From: Orrella dioscoreae
GTDB taxonomy: Bacteria; Pseudomonadota; Gammaproteobacteria; Burkholderiales; Burkholderiaceae_B
Direction: 5' to 3'
DNA: 64,000 nucleotides
Assembly: GCF_900089455.2 (NCBI RefSeq)
Contig: NZ_LT907988.1
Span: 992,001 to 1,056,000, forward strand
Shown in pieces: positions 33,773 through 44,169 of the stretch. Made by a program: the position numbers and the translations under genes. The notes under the pieces were generated by a model. The model saw only the letters and a list, made by a program, of their open reading frames with translations. It was not told where the DNA came from and did no database searches. The stretch's first letter is position 1; the number at the start of each line of letters is the position of its first letter.

Positions 33773-34962
33773 GCCTGTTTGCCGAACTCACCAACAGCGT
33801 GAATGCCGTGCGGCCGGGCCGCACGCGCATGCGCAACTTCGACATGCCCCTGGTCGTGGCTTCGACCACGCTCGTCCTGCTGGGCCTGCTGATGGTGTAT
33901 TCGGCCTCGATCGCGCTGGCCGACGGCCCGCGTTATGCGAGTTATGGCCGCTATTACTTCGTGATCCGTCACGGCATCTTCCTGGCGATCGGGCTGCTGG
34001 CCGCGTCGGTGGTGCTGGCGATTCCCTTGCGTGCCTGGCAGCGCCTGGCCATGCCGATGTTCATGGTGGCGCTGGTGCTGCTGGTGGCGGTGCTGATTCC
34101 CGGCATCGGCCGCGAGGTCAACGGCGCGCACCGCTGGATCTCGCTGGGCCCGGTGAACTTCCAGCCGTCCGAGCTCATGAAGCTGGCGGCGCTGCTCTAC
34201 GCGGCCGACTACACGGTGCGCAAGCAGGAGCACATGCACAACTTCGCGCGCGGCTTCCTGCCGATGGCCTGCGCCATGGCCGCCGTGGGCATGCTGTTGC
34301 TGCTGGAGCCCGACCTGGGCGCCTTCATGGTGATCGTGGCCATCTCCGTCGGCATCCTGTTCCTGGGCGGCATCAACGGCAAGCTCTTCTCTTCCCTGGT
34401 GGGCGTGCTGGTCGGCACCTTCATGATGCTGATCTGGCTCTCGCCGTGGCGCCGCGCCCGCCTGTTCGCCTACCTGGATCCGTGGAATCCCGACAACGCC
34501 TATGGCAGCGCCTATCAGTTGTCGCACTCGCTGATCGCCCTGGGCCGTGGCGAGTGGTTCGGCGTGGGCCTGGGCGCCAGCGTCGAAAAACTGCATTACC
34601 TGCCCGAGGCGCACACCGACTTCATCGTGGCCGTGATCGGCGAAGAGCTGGGTTTCGTGGGCGTGATGCTGATCGTCATGCTGTTCTTCGTGGTGGTGCA
34701 GCGCGGCTTCGAGATCGGCCGCCAGGCCGTCGCGATGGAGCGCACGTTCAGCGGCCTGGCCGCGCAGGGCGTATCCCTGTGGTTCGGCGTGCAGGGCTTC
34801 ATCAACATGGGCGTCTGCCTGGGGTTGTTGCCGACCAAGGGCCTGACCTTGCCGCTGGTGAGCTACGGCGGATCGGGCATCGTGATGAACCTGTGCGCGC
34901 TGGCCATCCTGGCGCGCGTGGACATGGAAAACCGCACCTTGATGCGAGGGGGGCGAGTATGA
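33769..34962 (+). CDS. ftsW: Septal peptidoglycan glycosyltransferase FtsW
   Basis: A 397-residue SEDS protein with about ten membrane segments. Family motifs include [19 protein letters not shown], a loop with [20 protein letters not shown], and the C-terminal [14 protein letters not shown]. FtsW polymerises lipid II together with FtsI at the septum. The start ATG overlaps the murD stop in ATGA, and the same junction type links it to murG. Confidence 0.95.
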   Translation: MSLFAELTNSVNAVRPGRTRMRNFDMPLVVASTTLVLLGLLMVYSASIALADGPRYASYGRYYFVIRHGIFLAIGLLAASVVLAIPLRAWQRLAMPMFMVALVLLVAVLIPGIGREVNGAHRWISLGPVNFQPSELMKLAALLYAADYTVRKQEHMHNFARGFLPMACAMAAVGMLLLLEPDLGAFMVIVAISVGILFLGGINGKLFSSLVGVLVGTFMMLIWLSPWRRARLFAYLDPWNPDNAYGSAYQLSHSLIALGRGEWFGVGLGASVEKLHYLPEAHTDFIVAVIGEELGFVGVMLIVMLFFVVVQRGFEIGRQAVAMERTFSGLAAQGVSLWFGVQGFINMGVCLGLLPTKGLTLPLVSYGGSGIVMNLCALAILARVDMENRTLMRGGRV

Positions 34963-36035
34963 GCGCGCAACGCACCGCCCTCATCGTGGCCGGCGGCACC
35001 GGCGGGCACATCATGCCCGGCCTGGCCGTGGCCGACGTGCTGGTCTCGCGTGGCTGGCGCGTGAAGTGGATGGGCCATCCCGAGAAGATGGAAGGGCGCC
35101 TGGTGCCTGCCCACGGCATCGAGATGGCGCCGCTGCGCTTCTCCGGTGTGCGCGGCAAGGGCCCGATCACGCTGCTGAAGCTGCCTTTCCTGCTGCTGGG
35201 CGCGTTCGGCCAGGCCTGGAAGCAGCTGGCCGGCGTGCGTCCCGATGTGATCCTGGGCATGGGCGGCTATGTGGCTTTCCCCGCCGGCGTGATGGGCGTG
35301 CTGCGCGGCGTGCCGCTGGTGCTGCACGAGCAGAACGCCGTGGCCGGCATGACCAACCGCGGGCTGGCCATGATCGCCAGCCGCCGCCTGTCGGGTTTCC
35401 CGGGTGTGCTGCGTGGCGCGGACGTCGTGGGCAACCCGGTGCGCAATGACCTGGCCGACATGCCCCTGCCCGCCACCCGCTATGCAGGGCGCGAAGGTCC
35501 GCTGCGCCTGCTGGTCGTGGGCGGCAGCCTGGGCGCCCAGGCGCTGAACACCACCGTGCCGCAAGCGCTGGCCAAGCTGCCCGCGGGCGCGCGCCCGGTG
35601 GTGGTGCACCAGGCTGGCGAACAACATATCCAGGCGCTGCGCGAGGCATATGCCAGCGCGGGCGTCGAGGCCGATTGCCGGCCTTTCATCGACGACATGG
35701 CCACCGAACTGGGCCAGGCCGACCTGCTCATCTGCCGCGCGGGCGCCATGACCGTGGCAGAAGTGGCCGCGGTGGGCGTGGCCGCGCTGTTCATTCCCTT
35801 CCCCCACGCAGTGGACGACCACCAGACCGCCAATGCGCGGCACCTGAGCGAGTCGGACGCGGCCTGGGTGCGGCAGCAATCGGAATTGTCCGCCGACTGG
35901 CTGGCGACGTGGCTGGGCGACCGCCAACGCGCCGAGCTGCAGGCGGTCGCCGAACGCGCGCGCGCCCATGCGCTGCCTGACGCCGCGGCAAGAATCGCCG
36001 ACGTCTGCGAACAGGCCGCGAGGTACCCTTCATGA
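34959..36035 (+). CDS. murG: UDP-GlcNAc:lipid I N-acetylglucosaminyltransferase MurG
   Basis: A 358-residue peripheral membrane GT-B glycosyltransferase that converts lipid I to lipid II. The N-terminal glycine-rich loop GGTGGH is at residues 12-17, [11 protein letters not shown] and LHEQNAVAG follow, and the C-terminal domain has [12 protein letters not shown] and [16 protein letters not shown]. The chosen ATG at 34959 overlaps the ftsW stop by 4 bases. The open frame upstream of it is only a shadow of ftsW. Confidence 0.96.
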   Translation: MSAQRTALIVAGGTGGHIMPGLAVADVLVSRGWRVKWMGHPEKMEGRLVPAHGIEMAPLRFSGVRGKGPITLLKLPFLLLGAFGQAWKQLAGVRPDVILGMGGYVAFPAGVMGVLRGVPLVLHEQNAVAGMTNRGLAMIASRRLSGFPGVLRGADVVGNPVRNDLADMPLPATRYAGREGPLRLLVVGGSLGAQALNTTVPQALAKLPAGARPVVVHQAGEQHIQALREAYASAGVEADCRPFIDDMATELGQADLLICRAGAMTVAEVAAVGVAALFIPFPHAVDDHQTANARHLSESDAAWVRQQSELSADWLATWLGDRQRAELQAVAERARAHALPDAAARIADVCEQAARYPS

Positions 36036-37441
36036 AGCATCGCATCCAACACATCCATTTCGTCGGCATCGGCGGCGCCGGCATGAGCGGCATCGCCGAA
36101 GTGCTGCTCAACCTGGGCTACGCCGTCAGCGGCTCGGACCTGCACGCCTCTTCCGTCACGCGCCGGCTGGAGTCCCTGGGGGCGCGCATCCATGCCGCCG
36201 GCCATGACGCCGCCAACGTGAGCGGCGCCGACGCCATCGTCACGTCCACCGCTGTCGCGGGCGACAACCCCGAAGTGATCGCCGCCCGCGCGGCCCGCAT
36301 CCCCGTGGTGCCGCGCGCGGTCATGCTGGCCGAACTGATGCGCCTGAAGCGCGGCATCGCCGTCGCGGGCACGCATGGCAAGACGACCACCACCAGCCTG
36401 ACCGCCAGCGTGCTGGCCGCGGGTGATCTCGATCCGACCTTCGTGATCGGCGGGCGCCTGAACTCGGCGGGCGCCAACGCGCGCCTGGGACAGGGTGAGT
36501 ACATCGTGGTCGAGGCCGACGAATCGGACGCCTCCTTCCTGAACCTGCTGCCGGTGATGGCCGTCATCACCAACATCGATGCCGACCATATGGATACGTA
36601 TGGCCACGACATCGCGCGCCTGAAGAGCGCCTTCATCGAATTCACGCAGCGCCTGCCCTTCTATGGCAGCGCGGTGCTGTGCGCCGACGACGCGCACGTG
36701 CGCGAGATCATGCCCTTCGTCTCGCGCCCGATCACGACCTACGGTTTCAGCGACGACGCATTGGTGTCGGCCCAGAACGTGCGTCCGGAAGGCACGCGCA
36801 TGTGCTTCGACGTGGTGCGCCGCACCCGCGACGGCCTGCTGCCGCCGCTGGCTGTGCGCCTGAACCTGCCGGGCCGCCACAACGTGCTGAATGCGCTGGC
36901 CGCCATCGCCGTGGGCACCGAGCTGGGCGTGGCCGACGAGGCGATCGCCCAGGCGCTGGAAGCCTTCCACGGCGTGGGCCGCCGCTTCACCCAGGTGGGC
37001 GAACTAGCCGTGCCGGCACGCCATGGCGGCGGCACGTTCACGCTGATCGACGATTATGGCCACCACCCGGCCGAGATGGCCGCGACGCTGGCCGCGGCGC
37101 GTGGCGCCTGGCCCGATCGCCGTGTGGTGCTGGCCTTCCAGCCGCACCGCTATACCCGCACCCGCGATTGCTTCGAGGACTTCGTGCGCGTGCTGGGCGG
37201 CGCCGACGGCGTGCTGCTGACGGATGTGTACGCGGCGGGCGAGCCGCCGCTGGTGGCCGCCGATGGCCGCGCGCTGGCGCGTGGCCTGCGCGTCGCGGGC
37301 AAGGTCGAGCCGGTCTTCGTGGAGGACGTGGCCGACCTGCCGCAGGCGATCCTGGATTTCGTGCGCGACGGCGACGTCGTGGTGGTGATGGGCGCGGGTT
37401 CGATCAGCAAGGTCCCCGCGCAGGTGGAGGAGCTGGCATGA
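36032..37441 (+). CDS. murC: UDP-MurNAc:L-alanine ligase MurC
   Basis: A 469-residue cytoplasmic ligase adding L-Ala to UDP-MurNAc. The N-terminal [17 protein letters not shown] loop, the ATP loop GTHGKTTT (113-120), the [10 protein letters not shown] metal/substrate motif and C-terminal [10 protein letters not shown] are all present. It overlaps murG and ddl by 4 bases each. Confidence 0.96.
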   Translation: MKHRIQHIHFVGIGGAGMSGIAEVLLNLGYAVSGSDLHASSVTRRLESLGARIHAAGHDAANVSGADAIVTSTAVAGDNPEVIAARAARIPVVPRAVMLAELMRLKRGIAVAGTHGKTTTTSLTASVLAAGDLDPTFVIGGRLNSAGANARLGQGEYIVVEADESDASFLNLLPVMAVITNIDADHMDTYGHDIARLKSAFIEFTQRLPFYGSAVLCADDAHVREIMPFVSRPITTYGFSDDALVSAQNVRPEGTRMCFDVVRRTRDGLLPPLAVRLNLPGRHNVLNALAAIAVGTELGVADEAIAQALEAFHGVGRRFTQVGELAVPARHGGGTFTLIDDYGHHPAEMAATLAAARGAWPDRRVVLAFQPHRYTRTRDCFEDFVRVLGGADGVLLTDVYAAGEPPLVAADGRALARGLRVAGKVEPVFVEDVADLPQAILDFVRDGDVVVVMGAGSISKVPAQVEELA

Positions 37442-38391
37442 GCGGGGTGGATTTCGGCAAGGTTGGCGTCCTGTACGGCGGCCGGTCCGCGGAGCGCGAG
37501 GTGTCGCTGATGTCGGGCGAGGGCGTCTGCGCCGCGCTGCGCGAGGCCGGCGTGGATGCACACCTGTTCGACACCGGGCTGCGCAGCCTGGCCGAGCTGG
37601 CTGGCGAGGGCTATGCGCGCGTCTTCATCGCGCTGCACGGCCGCTACGGCGAAGACGGCTCCCTGCAGGGCGCGCTGGAATTGCTGGGCATTCCCTATAC
37701 GGGCAGCGGCGTCATGGCGTCGAGCCTGGCCATGGACAAGATCATGACCAAGCGGGTCTGGCTGCAGGCCGGCCTGCCCACGCCCGGTTATGCGGTGCTG
37801 GAAGAAGGCGTGGACCTGGATGCGGTGGGCCGCGAACTGGGCGTGCCGCTGATCGTGAAGCCGCCGCACGAGGGCTCGACCCTGGGCGTGACCCGCGTGG
37901 ACGACCTTGCGCAATTGCGTGCTGCCTATGAAGATGCCGCGCGCTACGACGAGCAGATCCTGGCGGAGCAGTTCATCACCGGCCGCGAACTGACCGTGGC
38001 GGTGCTGGGCCGCGGCGCCGCCGCGCGCGCGCTGCCGGTCATCGAGATCGTGGCGCCCTCGGGCAACTACGACTACGAGCACAAGTATTTCTCGGACGAC
38101 ACGCGCTATCTGTGCCCCGCGCCCCTGTCGGCCGAGCTGACCGCCACCATCCTGTCGCTCAGCGAGCGCGCGTTCCGCGCCGTGGGCTGCGAGGGCTGGG
38201 GGCGGGTGGATTTCATGCTGGATGCGCAGGACCGTCCATGGCTGCTGGAGATCAATACCTCTCCGGGCATGACGGGGCATTCGCTGGTGCCCATGGCCGC
38301 CAAGGCCGAGGGCATGAGCTATGCCGCCCTGTGCGTGAAGATTCTTTCCGACGCGTCCTGCAAAGTGCAGCGCGCCCAATGCAACACCTGA
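37438..38391 (+). CDS. ddl: D-alanine:D-alanine ligase
   Basis: A 317-residue ATP-grasp enzyme that makes the D-Ala-D-Ala dipeptide used by the MurF half of MurEF. Motifs: [17 protein letters not shown] at the N-terminus, the EGSTLGV phosphate loop, and [18 protein letters not shown] with the magnesium-binding Glu/Asn pair. DdlB-type position in the dcw cluster. The ATG at 37438 overlaps the murC stop. Confidence 0.96.
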   Translation: MSGVDFGKVGVLYGGRSAEREVSLMSGEGVCAALREAGVDAHLFDTGLRSLAELAGEGYARVFIALHGRYGEDGSLQGALELLGIPYTGSGVMASSLAMDKIMTKRVWLQAGLPTPGYAVLEEGVDLDAVGRELGVPLIVKPPHEGSTLGVTRVDDLAQLRAAYEDAARYDEQILAEQFITGRELTVAVLGRGAAARALPVIEIVAPSGNYDYEHKYFSDDTRYLCPAPLSAELTATILSLSERAFRAVGCEGWGRVDFMLDAQDRPWLLEINTSPGMTGHSLVPMAAKAEGMSYAALCVKILSDASCKVQRAQCNT

Positions 38392-38403
38392 CCGGAACGA
38401 TCC

Positions 38404-39207
38404 GTGTGGAACGACGCCCGTTCGATCAACGTCATTGCCAACACCTTGATGGTGCTGGCCGTCCTCGCCCTGCTGGGCGCGGGCGTGACGTGGCTCGCGC
38501 ATCGGCCGGTGTTCACCCTGAAGGCGATCGAGCTGCAGGCGGCACCGGATTCTACGCTGCACTACGTGTCGCCGGCGAGCATGCGCGCCTCCATCGCGGG
38601 CAAGATGCACGGCAACTTCTTCACCGTGGACCTGGACGAGACGCGCGAGATGTTCGAGCAGGTGCCCTGGGTTCGCCGCGCCACGCTGCGCCGGATCTGG
38701 CCGGACACGCTGCGCGTGGTGATCGAGGAGCACCAGCCGCTGGCGCTCTGGAACGAGAACCAGATGATCAACACCTGGGGCGAGGCATTCACGGCCAACC
38801 TCGGCGAGCTGGAGGACGACGCGGAACTGCCGCAGTTCACCGGCCCCGAAGGGACCGAGAGCCTGGTGGTCCAGCGCTACGCGGAACTCGCGCGCTGGTT
38901 CGCCCCGCTGCAGGTGCAGGTGACGACGCTTGCGCTCAGCCCGCGCTATGCCTGGCAGGTGCTGCTGTCGGACGGCATGCGGCTGGACCTGGGGCGCGAC
39001 CCTGGCGCCGAGGCGCCGGACCCGCACGGGCTGCCCGGCGCGCTGCCTTTCTCGGCGCGCATCCAGCGCTTCGTGCAGGCCTGGCCGGCGCTGACGCGGC
39101 AACTGGGCGAGCGTGCCGTGGAGCACGCCGACCTGCGCTACACGAATGGGTTCGCGCTGACGCTGTCCGCGCCGCCTTCAACAACACAACCCAAGAAAAA
39201 GCCCTGA
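38404..39207 (+). CDS. ftsQ: Cell division protein FtsQ
   Basis: A 267-residue bitopic protein: a cytoplasmic tail, a membrane segment at about residues 14-33, a POTRA domain (FTLKAIELQAAPDSTLHYVS onward) and a beta domain (WVRRATLRRIWPDTLRVVIEEHQPLALWN). FtsQ recruits FtsL and FtsB. It starts at GTG 12 bases after ddl. A lysine-rich tail ends the protein (QPKKKP). Confidence 0.93.
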   Translation: MWNDARSINVIANTLMVLAVLALLGAGVTWLAHRPVFTLKAIELQAAPDSTLHYVSPASMRASIAGKMHGNFFTVDLDETREMFEQVPWVRRATLRRIWPDTLRVVIEEHQPLALWNENQMINTWGEAFTANLGELEDDAELPQFTGPEGTESLVVQRYAELARWFAPLQVQVTTLALSPRYAWQVLLSDGMRLDLGRDPGAEAPDPHGLPGALPFSARIQRFVQAWPALTRQLGERAVEHADLRYTNGFALTLSAPPSTTQPKKKP

Positions 39208-39211
39208 AGCC

Positions 39212-40438
39212 ATGACCCGTGACATCAAAGACCTGATCGTTGCCCTCGATATCGGCACCAGCAAGGTGGTGGCGGTGGTGGCCGAGATCCTGCCCGAAGG
39301 CCGCTTCGAAGTGCTCGGCCTGGGCCAGCACGAGTCGCGCGGCATGCGCAAAGGCGTCGTCGTCAACATCGAGACCACGGTGAACTCGATCCAGCGCGCG
39401 CTGGAAGAGGCCGAGCTGATGGCCGACTGCAAGATCCGCGACGTCTACACCGGCATCGCCGGCAGCCACATCCGCAGCTTCAACTCCAGCGGCATGGTGG
39501 CCGTGAAGGACAAGGAAGTGACCGCCACCGACGTGGCCCGCGTGATCGAGACCGCCAAGGCGGTGAACATCCCGACCGACCAGCAGGTGCTGCACGTGCT
39601 GACGCAGGAGTTCATCGTCGACGGCCAGGAGGACATCCGCGAGCCCATCGGCATGAGCGGCCTGCGCCTGGAAGTGAAGGTGCACATCGTGACCGGCGCC
39701 GTGAGCGCCGCGCAGAACATCATCAAGTGCGTGCGCCGTTGCGGCCTGGAAGTGCAGGACCTGATCCTGCAGCCGCTGGCCTCCAGCATGGCGTGCCTGA
39801 CGGCCGACGAGAAGGAGCTGGGCGTGGTGCTGGTGGACATCGGCGGCGGCACGACCGACGTGGCCATCTTCACCGGCGGCGCGATCCGCCATACCGCGGT
39901 GATTCCGATTGCCGGCGACCAGATCACCAACGACATCGCCGCCATGCTGCGCACGCCGACGCCGGATGCGGAAGAGATCAAGCTGCGCTATGGCGTGGCC
40001 AAGCAGGTGCTGGCCAGCCCCGACGAGAACGTCGAAGTGCCGGGACTGGGCGACCGCGGTCCGCGCCATGTCAAGCGCCAGGCGCTGGGCGCCGTGATCG
40101 AGCCCCGTATCGAAGAACTGTTCTCGCTGGTGCAGCAGGTGGTGCGCGAGTCGGGCTACGAAGACCTGCTGGCGTCGGGCGTGGTCCTGACCGGCGGCAC
40201 GTCGCTGCTGCCGGGCGTCGTGGAGCTGGCCGAGGACGTGTTCCTGAAACCCGTGCGCGTGGCCGTGCCCGATTACGAAGGCAGCCTGGCGGACGTGATG
40301 CACAACCCGCGTTTCTCCACGGTGATGGGCCTGCTGACCGAGGCGCGCATGCAGCGCCTGCGCGGCCGCAAGGTGGCGCAGCAGACGGGCAGCTTCAAGC
40401 AGATCCTGGCGCGCATGCGGGAGTGGTTCATGAATTGA
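39212..40438 (+). CDS. ftsA: Cell division protein FtsA
   Basis: A 408-residue actin-fold ATPase that tethers FtsZ to the membrane. Phosphate loops are IVALDIGTSKVVAVV and VDIGGGTTDVAIF; VLTGGTSLLPGV is the adenosine motif. The C-terminal amphipathic membrane-targeting helix is visible (FKQILARMREWFMN). The gene starts 5 bases after ftsQ. A 229-bp gap follows before ftsZ. Confidence 0.96.
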   Translation: MTRDIKDLIVALDIGTSKVVAVVAEILPEGRFEVLGLGQHESRGMRKGVVVNIETTVNSIQRALEEAELMADCKIRDVYTGIAGSHIRSFNSSGMVAVKDKEVTATDVARVIETAKAVNIPTDQQVLHVLTQEFIVDGQEDIREPIGMSGLRLEVKVHIVTGAVSAAQNIIKCVRRCGLEVQDLILQPLASSMACLTADEKELGVVLVDIGGGTTDVAIFTGGAIRHTAVIPIAGDQITNDIAAMLRTPTPDAEEIKLRYGVAKQVLASPDENVEVPGLGDRGPRHVKRQALGAVIEPRIEELFSLVQQVVRESGYEDLLASGVVLTGGTSLLPGVVELAEDVFLKPVRVAVPDYEGSLADVMHNPRFSTVMGLLTEARMQRLRGRKVAQQTGSFKQILARMREWFMN

Positions 40439-40667
40439 GCAAGAACGCCGTCGCGTCAGCAGCCGGGACGCGGGGGCGGCAGGCAAGGCAAGAACGGGCC
40501 GGGGTTGGCCTGGAGCAGGGAAGGGCGGAACGCGGGACGTTCCGCTGAGAGGAGGCGTATCAAACTCGCGGCGGGCGAAAGGCCGGCAACGACTTTGATG
40601 CGATTTCTGAAGAACAGGCTGTCGTGTTTTTGAATCGTATCTACTGACTTTGTGAGGGAGTCACACC
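40439..40667 (+). promoter_or_regulatory. ftsA-ftsZ intergenic region with hairpin
   Basis: This is the only large gap inside the mraZ-ftsZ run. It contains a perfect hairpin GCGGAACG-N5-CGTTCCGC (40525-40545) without a T run, then a less GC-rich stretch (40595-40650) where an ftsZ promoter is likely, though no hexamer pair is convincing. GAGGGAG before the ATG is the ribosome site. Confidence 0.5.
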
Positions 40668-41837
40668 ATGAACTTCGAACTGTTGGACAACAACACCAAG
40701 GGCACCGTGATCAAGGTGGTCGGTGTCGGTGGCGCGGGCGGCAACGCCGTGGCCCACATGATCCGCTCCGGCGTGAGCGGCGTGGATTTCATCTGCTGCA
40801 ACACGGATGCCCAGGCGCTGGCCGCCACGGAAGCGCCGGTGCAGATCCGTCTGGGCCGCACCGGCCTGGGCGCCGGCGCCAAGCCTGAGCAAGGCCGCGC
40901 CGCTGCCGAGACGGCACGCGAGGAGATCCGTTCGGCGCTGAATGGCGCCAACATGGTCTTCATCACGGCCGGCATGGGCGGCGGCACGGGCACGGGCGCG
41001 GGTCCGGTCGTGGCCGAAGTGGCCAAGGAACTGGGCATCCTGACCGTGGGCGTCGTGACCAAGCCTTTCACCTTCGAAGGCAACAAGCGCCTGAAGATGG
41101 CGGAAGACGGCATTGGCGAGCTGGCCAAGCACGTGCACTCGCTGATCGTCGTGCTGAACGAAAACCTGTACGACCTGATGGATGAAGACGCCACCCAGGA
41201 CGACTGCTTCCGTTCCGCCGATGACGTGCTGCACAACGCTTGCGCGGGCATCGCCGAAATCATCAACGTGGAAGGCAACGTCAACGTCGACTTCGAAGAC
41301 GTCAAGACGATCATGGGCGAGCAGGGCCAGGCCATGATGGGCACGGCCATCGCCAGCGGCGCCGACCGCGCGCGCGTGGCGGCCGAGCAGGCCATCGCTT
41401 GCCCGCTGCTGGAAGGCATCGATCTGAACGGCGCGCGTGGCGTGCTGGTCAACATCACTGCCAGCCGCTCGCTGAAGATGCGCGAAACCCGCGAAATCAT
41501 GGACACCATCCGCAGCTATGCCGCGGACGATGCCACCGTGATCTTCGGCACCGCCTACGACGAGAACATGGGCGAAAGCCTGCGCGTGACCGTCGTGGCC
41601 ACCGGCCTGGGCCGTTCGCAAAGCCGTCCGCAACTGGTGCAGAACACGGTTGAAGTGCTGCGCACCGGCACGGACAACGCACCGGTCGCCATGCAGCAGG
41701 GCGACTACCGCAATCTGGACATGCCTTCGGTGATCCGCAACCCGCGCAGCCAAGCTTCGGCCCAGGTGCGCGCCCTGGAAACCGCCGGCATGGATCATTT
41801 CGACATCCCGGCCTTCCTGCGCAAGCAGGCCGACTGA
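40668..41837 (+). CDS. ftsZ: Cell division protein FtsZ
   Basis: A 389-residue tubulin-like GTPase forming the Z ring. The tubulin signature GGGTGTG is at 104-110; the N-terminal IKVVGVGGAGGNAV nucleotide loop and the T7-loop region NVDFEDVKTIM are intact. The conserved C-terminal peptide that binds FtsA/ZipA is DIPAFLRKQAD, after a short linker. An adequate GAGGGAG ribosome site precedes it. Confidence 0.98.
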   Translation: MNFELLDNNTKGTVIKVVGVGGAGGNAVAHMIRSGVSGVDFICCNTDAQALAATEAPVQIRLGRTGLGAGAKPEQGRAAAETAREEIRSALNGANMVFITAGMGGGTGTGAGPVVAEVAKELGILTVGVVTKPFTFEGNKRLKMAEDGIGELAKHVHSLIVVLNENLYDLMDEDATQDDCFRSADDVLHNACAGIAEIINVEGNVNVDFEDVKTIMGEQGQAMMGTAIASGADRARVAAEQAIACPLLEGIDLNGARGVLVNITASRSLKMRETREIMDTIRSYAADDATVIFGTAYDENMGESLRVTVVATGLGRSQSRPQLVQNTVEVLRTGTDNAPVAMQQGDYRNLDMPSVIRNPRSQASAQVRALETAGMDHFDIPAFLRKQAD

Positions 41838-42188
41838 ACCAGGGGGCGTCCTTGACGGACGCTTCCGGCGACTCCCTCCCCCGTCCCGGCCGCCGTTCCA
41901 GCCCGGCTGCCGGTGGCGGGTGTCGCCTGGCGCCTGGCGTGTCTTCACGCCAGGCGCCGGTTCACGTGGCGGGGTTTGGTGCAGTGTTTCAACGCGGTGA
42001 TCCGGTTTCCCGGGGCAGTTCAGGGCCAGGGCATGACATTCCTTGTCTCTGAAACAGCCTGACACGTGCCTATGGGAATCATTCAGTATTTTTATCGTCC
42101 GGGGACCCCATCCGCATTACAATAGTGCTACTACTTCGGCAGATTGTCGTCTTTTTGCCGTCTTTCTAGTCCCAATTTCCGGTTTCCC
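41838..42188 (+). promoter_or_regulatory. ftsZ-lpxC intergenic region: two hairpins and an lpxC promoter
   Basis: This 351-bp gap has no gene. A GCGTCC/GGACGC hairpin (41846-41862) follows ftsZ. A perfect 13-bp stem GGCGCCTGGCGTG / CACGCCAGGCGCC with a TCTT loop lies at 41929-41958, without a T run. Near the right end TACAAT (42118-42123) in an AT-richer stretch is a probable lpxC -10, giving a leader of about 60 bases. Confidence 0.6.
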
Positions 42189-43112
42189 ATGTTTCGACAG
42201 CGCAGCATCCAGAACATCGTCCGCACCACAGGGGTGGGCCTGCACTCGGGCCGCCGGGTGGAGCTCACCCTGCGGCCGGCTGCGCCGGACACGGGGATCG
42301 TGTTCCATCGCGTGGACCTGCCCGAGATGGTCGACCTGCCCGCCGTCGCCCATGGCGTCAGCGACACGCGCCTGGCCTCGGTCCTGAGCCAGGGCAAGGT
42401 GCGCGTCTCGACGGTCGAGCATCTGATGTCGGCGCTGGCCGGCCTGGGCATCGACAATATCCACGTCGACCTGACGGCCGAGGAAGTGCCGATCATGGAT
42501 GGCAGTGCCGGGACCTTCGTGTACCTGCTGCGCTCGGCCGGCATCGTCGAACAGAACGCACCCAAGAAATTCCTGCGCATCCTGGAAACCGTCGAAGTGC
42601 GTGAAGGCGAGGGCGACCGCGCCAAGTGGGCGCGCCTGGAGCCGCATGACGGCTTCGCGCTGTCCTTCTCCATCGATTTTCACCATCCGGCCATCAGTGC
42701 CACGTCCAATTTCGCCGAGATCGATTTCGCGACGCACTCCTATACGCGTGAAATCGCCCGTGCCCGCACCTTCGGCTTCGTGAACGAGGTGGAAGCGCTG
42801 CGTTCCGCTGGCCTGGCCCGTGGCGGCAGCCTGGACAACGCCATCGTGATGGACGAGTACCGCGTGCTGAACAACGACGGCCTGCGCTATGACGACGAGT
42901 TCGTGAAGCACAAGATCCTGGACGCCATCGGCGACCTGTATCTCATCGGCAAGCCCCTGGTTGCCCGTTACGTGGCCTGCAAGTCGGGCCATGCCCTGAA
43001 CAACCAGCTGGCCCGTGCCGTGCTGGAGCGCCAGAGCGCCTGGGAAATCGTCACGTACGAAGACGCCGCGTCGGTGCCCAAGGCCCTGCGCAACGAGTGG
43101 CAACTGGCCTGA
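42189..43112 (+). CDS. lpxC: UDP-3-O-acyl-N-acetylglucosamine deacetylase LpxC
   Basis: A 307-residue zinc enzyme catalysing the committed step of lipid A synthesis. Zinc ligands are His78 ([10 protein letters not shown]) and the His241/Asp245 pair in [12 protein letters not shown]; the catalytic SGHALNNQL segment follows. The N-terminus [11 protein letters not shown] at ATG 42189 matches the family. It closes the dcw cluster, as in most proteobacteria, but the 351-bp gap and own promoter suggest separate control. Confidence 0.97.
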   Translation: MFRQRSIQNIVRTTGVGLHSGRRVELTLRPAAPDTGIVFHRVDLPEMVDLPAVAHGVSDTRLASVLSQGKVRVSTVEHLMSALAGLGIDNIHVDLTAEEVPIMDGSAGTFVYLLRSAGIVEQNAPKKFLRILETVEVREGEGDRAKWARLEPHDGFALSFSIDFHHPAISATSNFAEIDFATHSYTREIARARTFGFVNEVEALRSAGLARGGSLDNAIVMDEYRVLNNDGLRYDDEFVKHKILDAIGDLYLIGKPLVARYVACKSGHALNNQLARAVLERQSAWEIVTYEDAASVPKALRNEWQLA

Positions 43113-43152
43113 GTCGCATGCAAGGGCTGCGCCGGCAGGGCGGGGCCGCTAC

Positions 43153-43572
43153 ATGAGATATCTCCTCCTGGCCTGTTGCCTGGCCTTGCAGGGCTGCCTC
43201 CCCTATCCCGTCTACAAGCAACTCCAGCCCGAGAGCCGCGTGCGCGTCGTCGACGCGGCTGGCGCGCCCCTGGCTGGCGCCAGCGTGACGCTGCTGGCCA
43301 ATACCTATCCCTATGGCCGGGAGCATCACCGCGAAACGCAGGTGACCGACGCGGCGGGCGAGGTCCTCTTCAGCTCGCGGCGCGAATGGCGGGCGGAGAC
43401 GCTCTTCATCCATGGCGCGCAAGTCTTCGTCTGGCGGCTCTGCATCGCCAAGCCGGGCTACGCGACCTATCTCAATTTGCCCGAGCCCGGCTCTGACTTC
43501 AATGCCGATGCGACCATCGCGCTGCAGCCCGGCGCGACGACGCCCTGTCCCTCCCGGGCAGAGAACAGCTAG
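43153..43572 (+). CDS. Small putative lipoprotein
   Basis: A 139-residue protein with a lipoprotein signal peptide ending in the lipobox LQGC (Cys15). The mature part begins LPYPVYKQLQPESRVRVVDAAGAPLAGASVTLLA, which looks like a carboxypeptidase-regulatory/CNA-B-like beta-sandwich fold (VxDAxGxPLxGAxV pattern). No specific function is recognised. It starts 40 bases after lpxC on the same strand. The second residue after the Cys is Pro, with no Asp retention signal at +2, so outer-membrane sorting is likely. Confidence 0.7.
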   Translation: MRYLLLACCLALQGCLPYPVYKQLQPESRVRVVDAAGAPLAGASVTLLANTYPYGREHHRETQVTDAAGEVLFSSRREWRAETLFIHGAQVFVWRLCIAKPGYATYLNLPEPGSDFNADATIALQPGATTPCPSRAENS

Positions 43573-43637
43573 CGGCGCGCGCGCGGGTGGGGAACTCGCG
43601 CGCGCGCCTCGCGGTCAGACTGGGCGGTGGGCGAGGG

Positions 43638-44129
43638 TCATTTCGGCGTTGCGCCGTGGTGGACCAGCAGGCGGGCCACGGCATCGGCCAGGGGGCCGGG
43701 CCGCAGGTTGGCGTGCAGGGCCTCGAACGCCTGCAATGCCGTCGCTTCCAGCGGTTGGGCTTCCTTGGGACGGGACACCTTTGTCTCGGTGCCGGGAAGG
43801 CCGGCTTGAACCCGAACGCCAATTTCGTTAAGGTTCCACCCGTGATTCGTCAACGCCCGGGTAAGGCTGGGGGCCAGTTGACGCAGTTTGGCCGCGTGCG
43901 CGGCACTCGGCACGGCCAGCAGCAACGACTGTTGCTCGGCCTTGGCTACCTGGCACACGGCGCCCAGCGCCGGCGGCAGGACGGCCGCGATGATCTGCCT
44001 AATCTGCAAGTGTCTCTGGGCTGTGGCCAACACGCCCGCGCCACGCAGGTCCTGACCCAGCCACCCAAGGGGGCTGACGTCACGAGGTTGCGAGGTGGGG
44101 CGCTTACGGCGGTTCGCGGCTGGGTTCAT
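43638..44129 (-). CDS. dciA: DciA-like protein (DUF721)
   Basis: A 163-residue protein with a DUF721-like domain (residues about 18-105: LGWLGQDLRGAGVLATAQRH and the LLLAVPSAAHAAKLRQLAPSL strand-helix typical of the family), then a variable tail. DciA loads or operates the replicative helicase DnaB in bacteria that lack DnaC. The basic N-terminus (NPAANRRKRPTSQPR) would suit DNA contact. The start at 44129 is 40 bases from the divergent M23 gene. The location next to an M23 peptidase gene and secA is common for DciA. Confidence 0.75.
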   Translation of the reverse strand: MNPAANRRKRPTSQPRDVSPLGWLGQDLRGAGVLATAQRHLQIRQIIAAVLPPALGAVCQVAKAEQQSLLLAVPSAAHAAKLRQLAPSLTRALTNHGWNLNEIGVRVQAGLPGTETKVSRPKEAQPLEATALQAFEALHANLRPGPLADAVARLLVHHGATPK

Positions 44130-44169
44130 GCCGGCTCGAATAGGATGCACTGAGTTGAGAATCGTCATT

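Noticed and set aside
33612-34958. The long extension of the murG frame upstream
   Set aside because: It is the +1 shadow of murD and ftsW. MurG begins at the ATG overlapping the ftsW stop.
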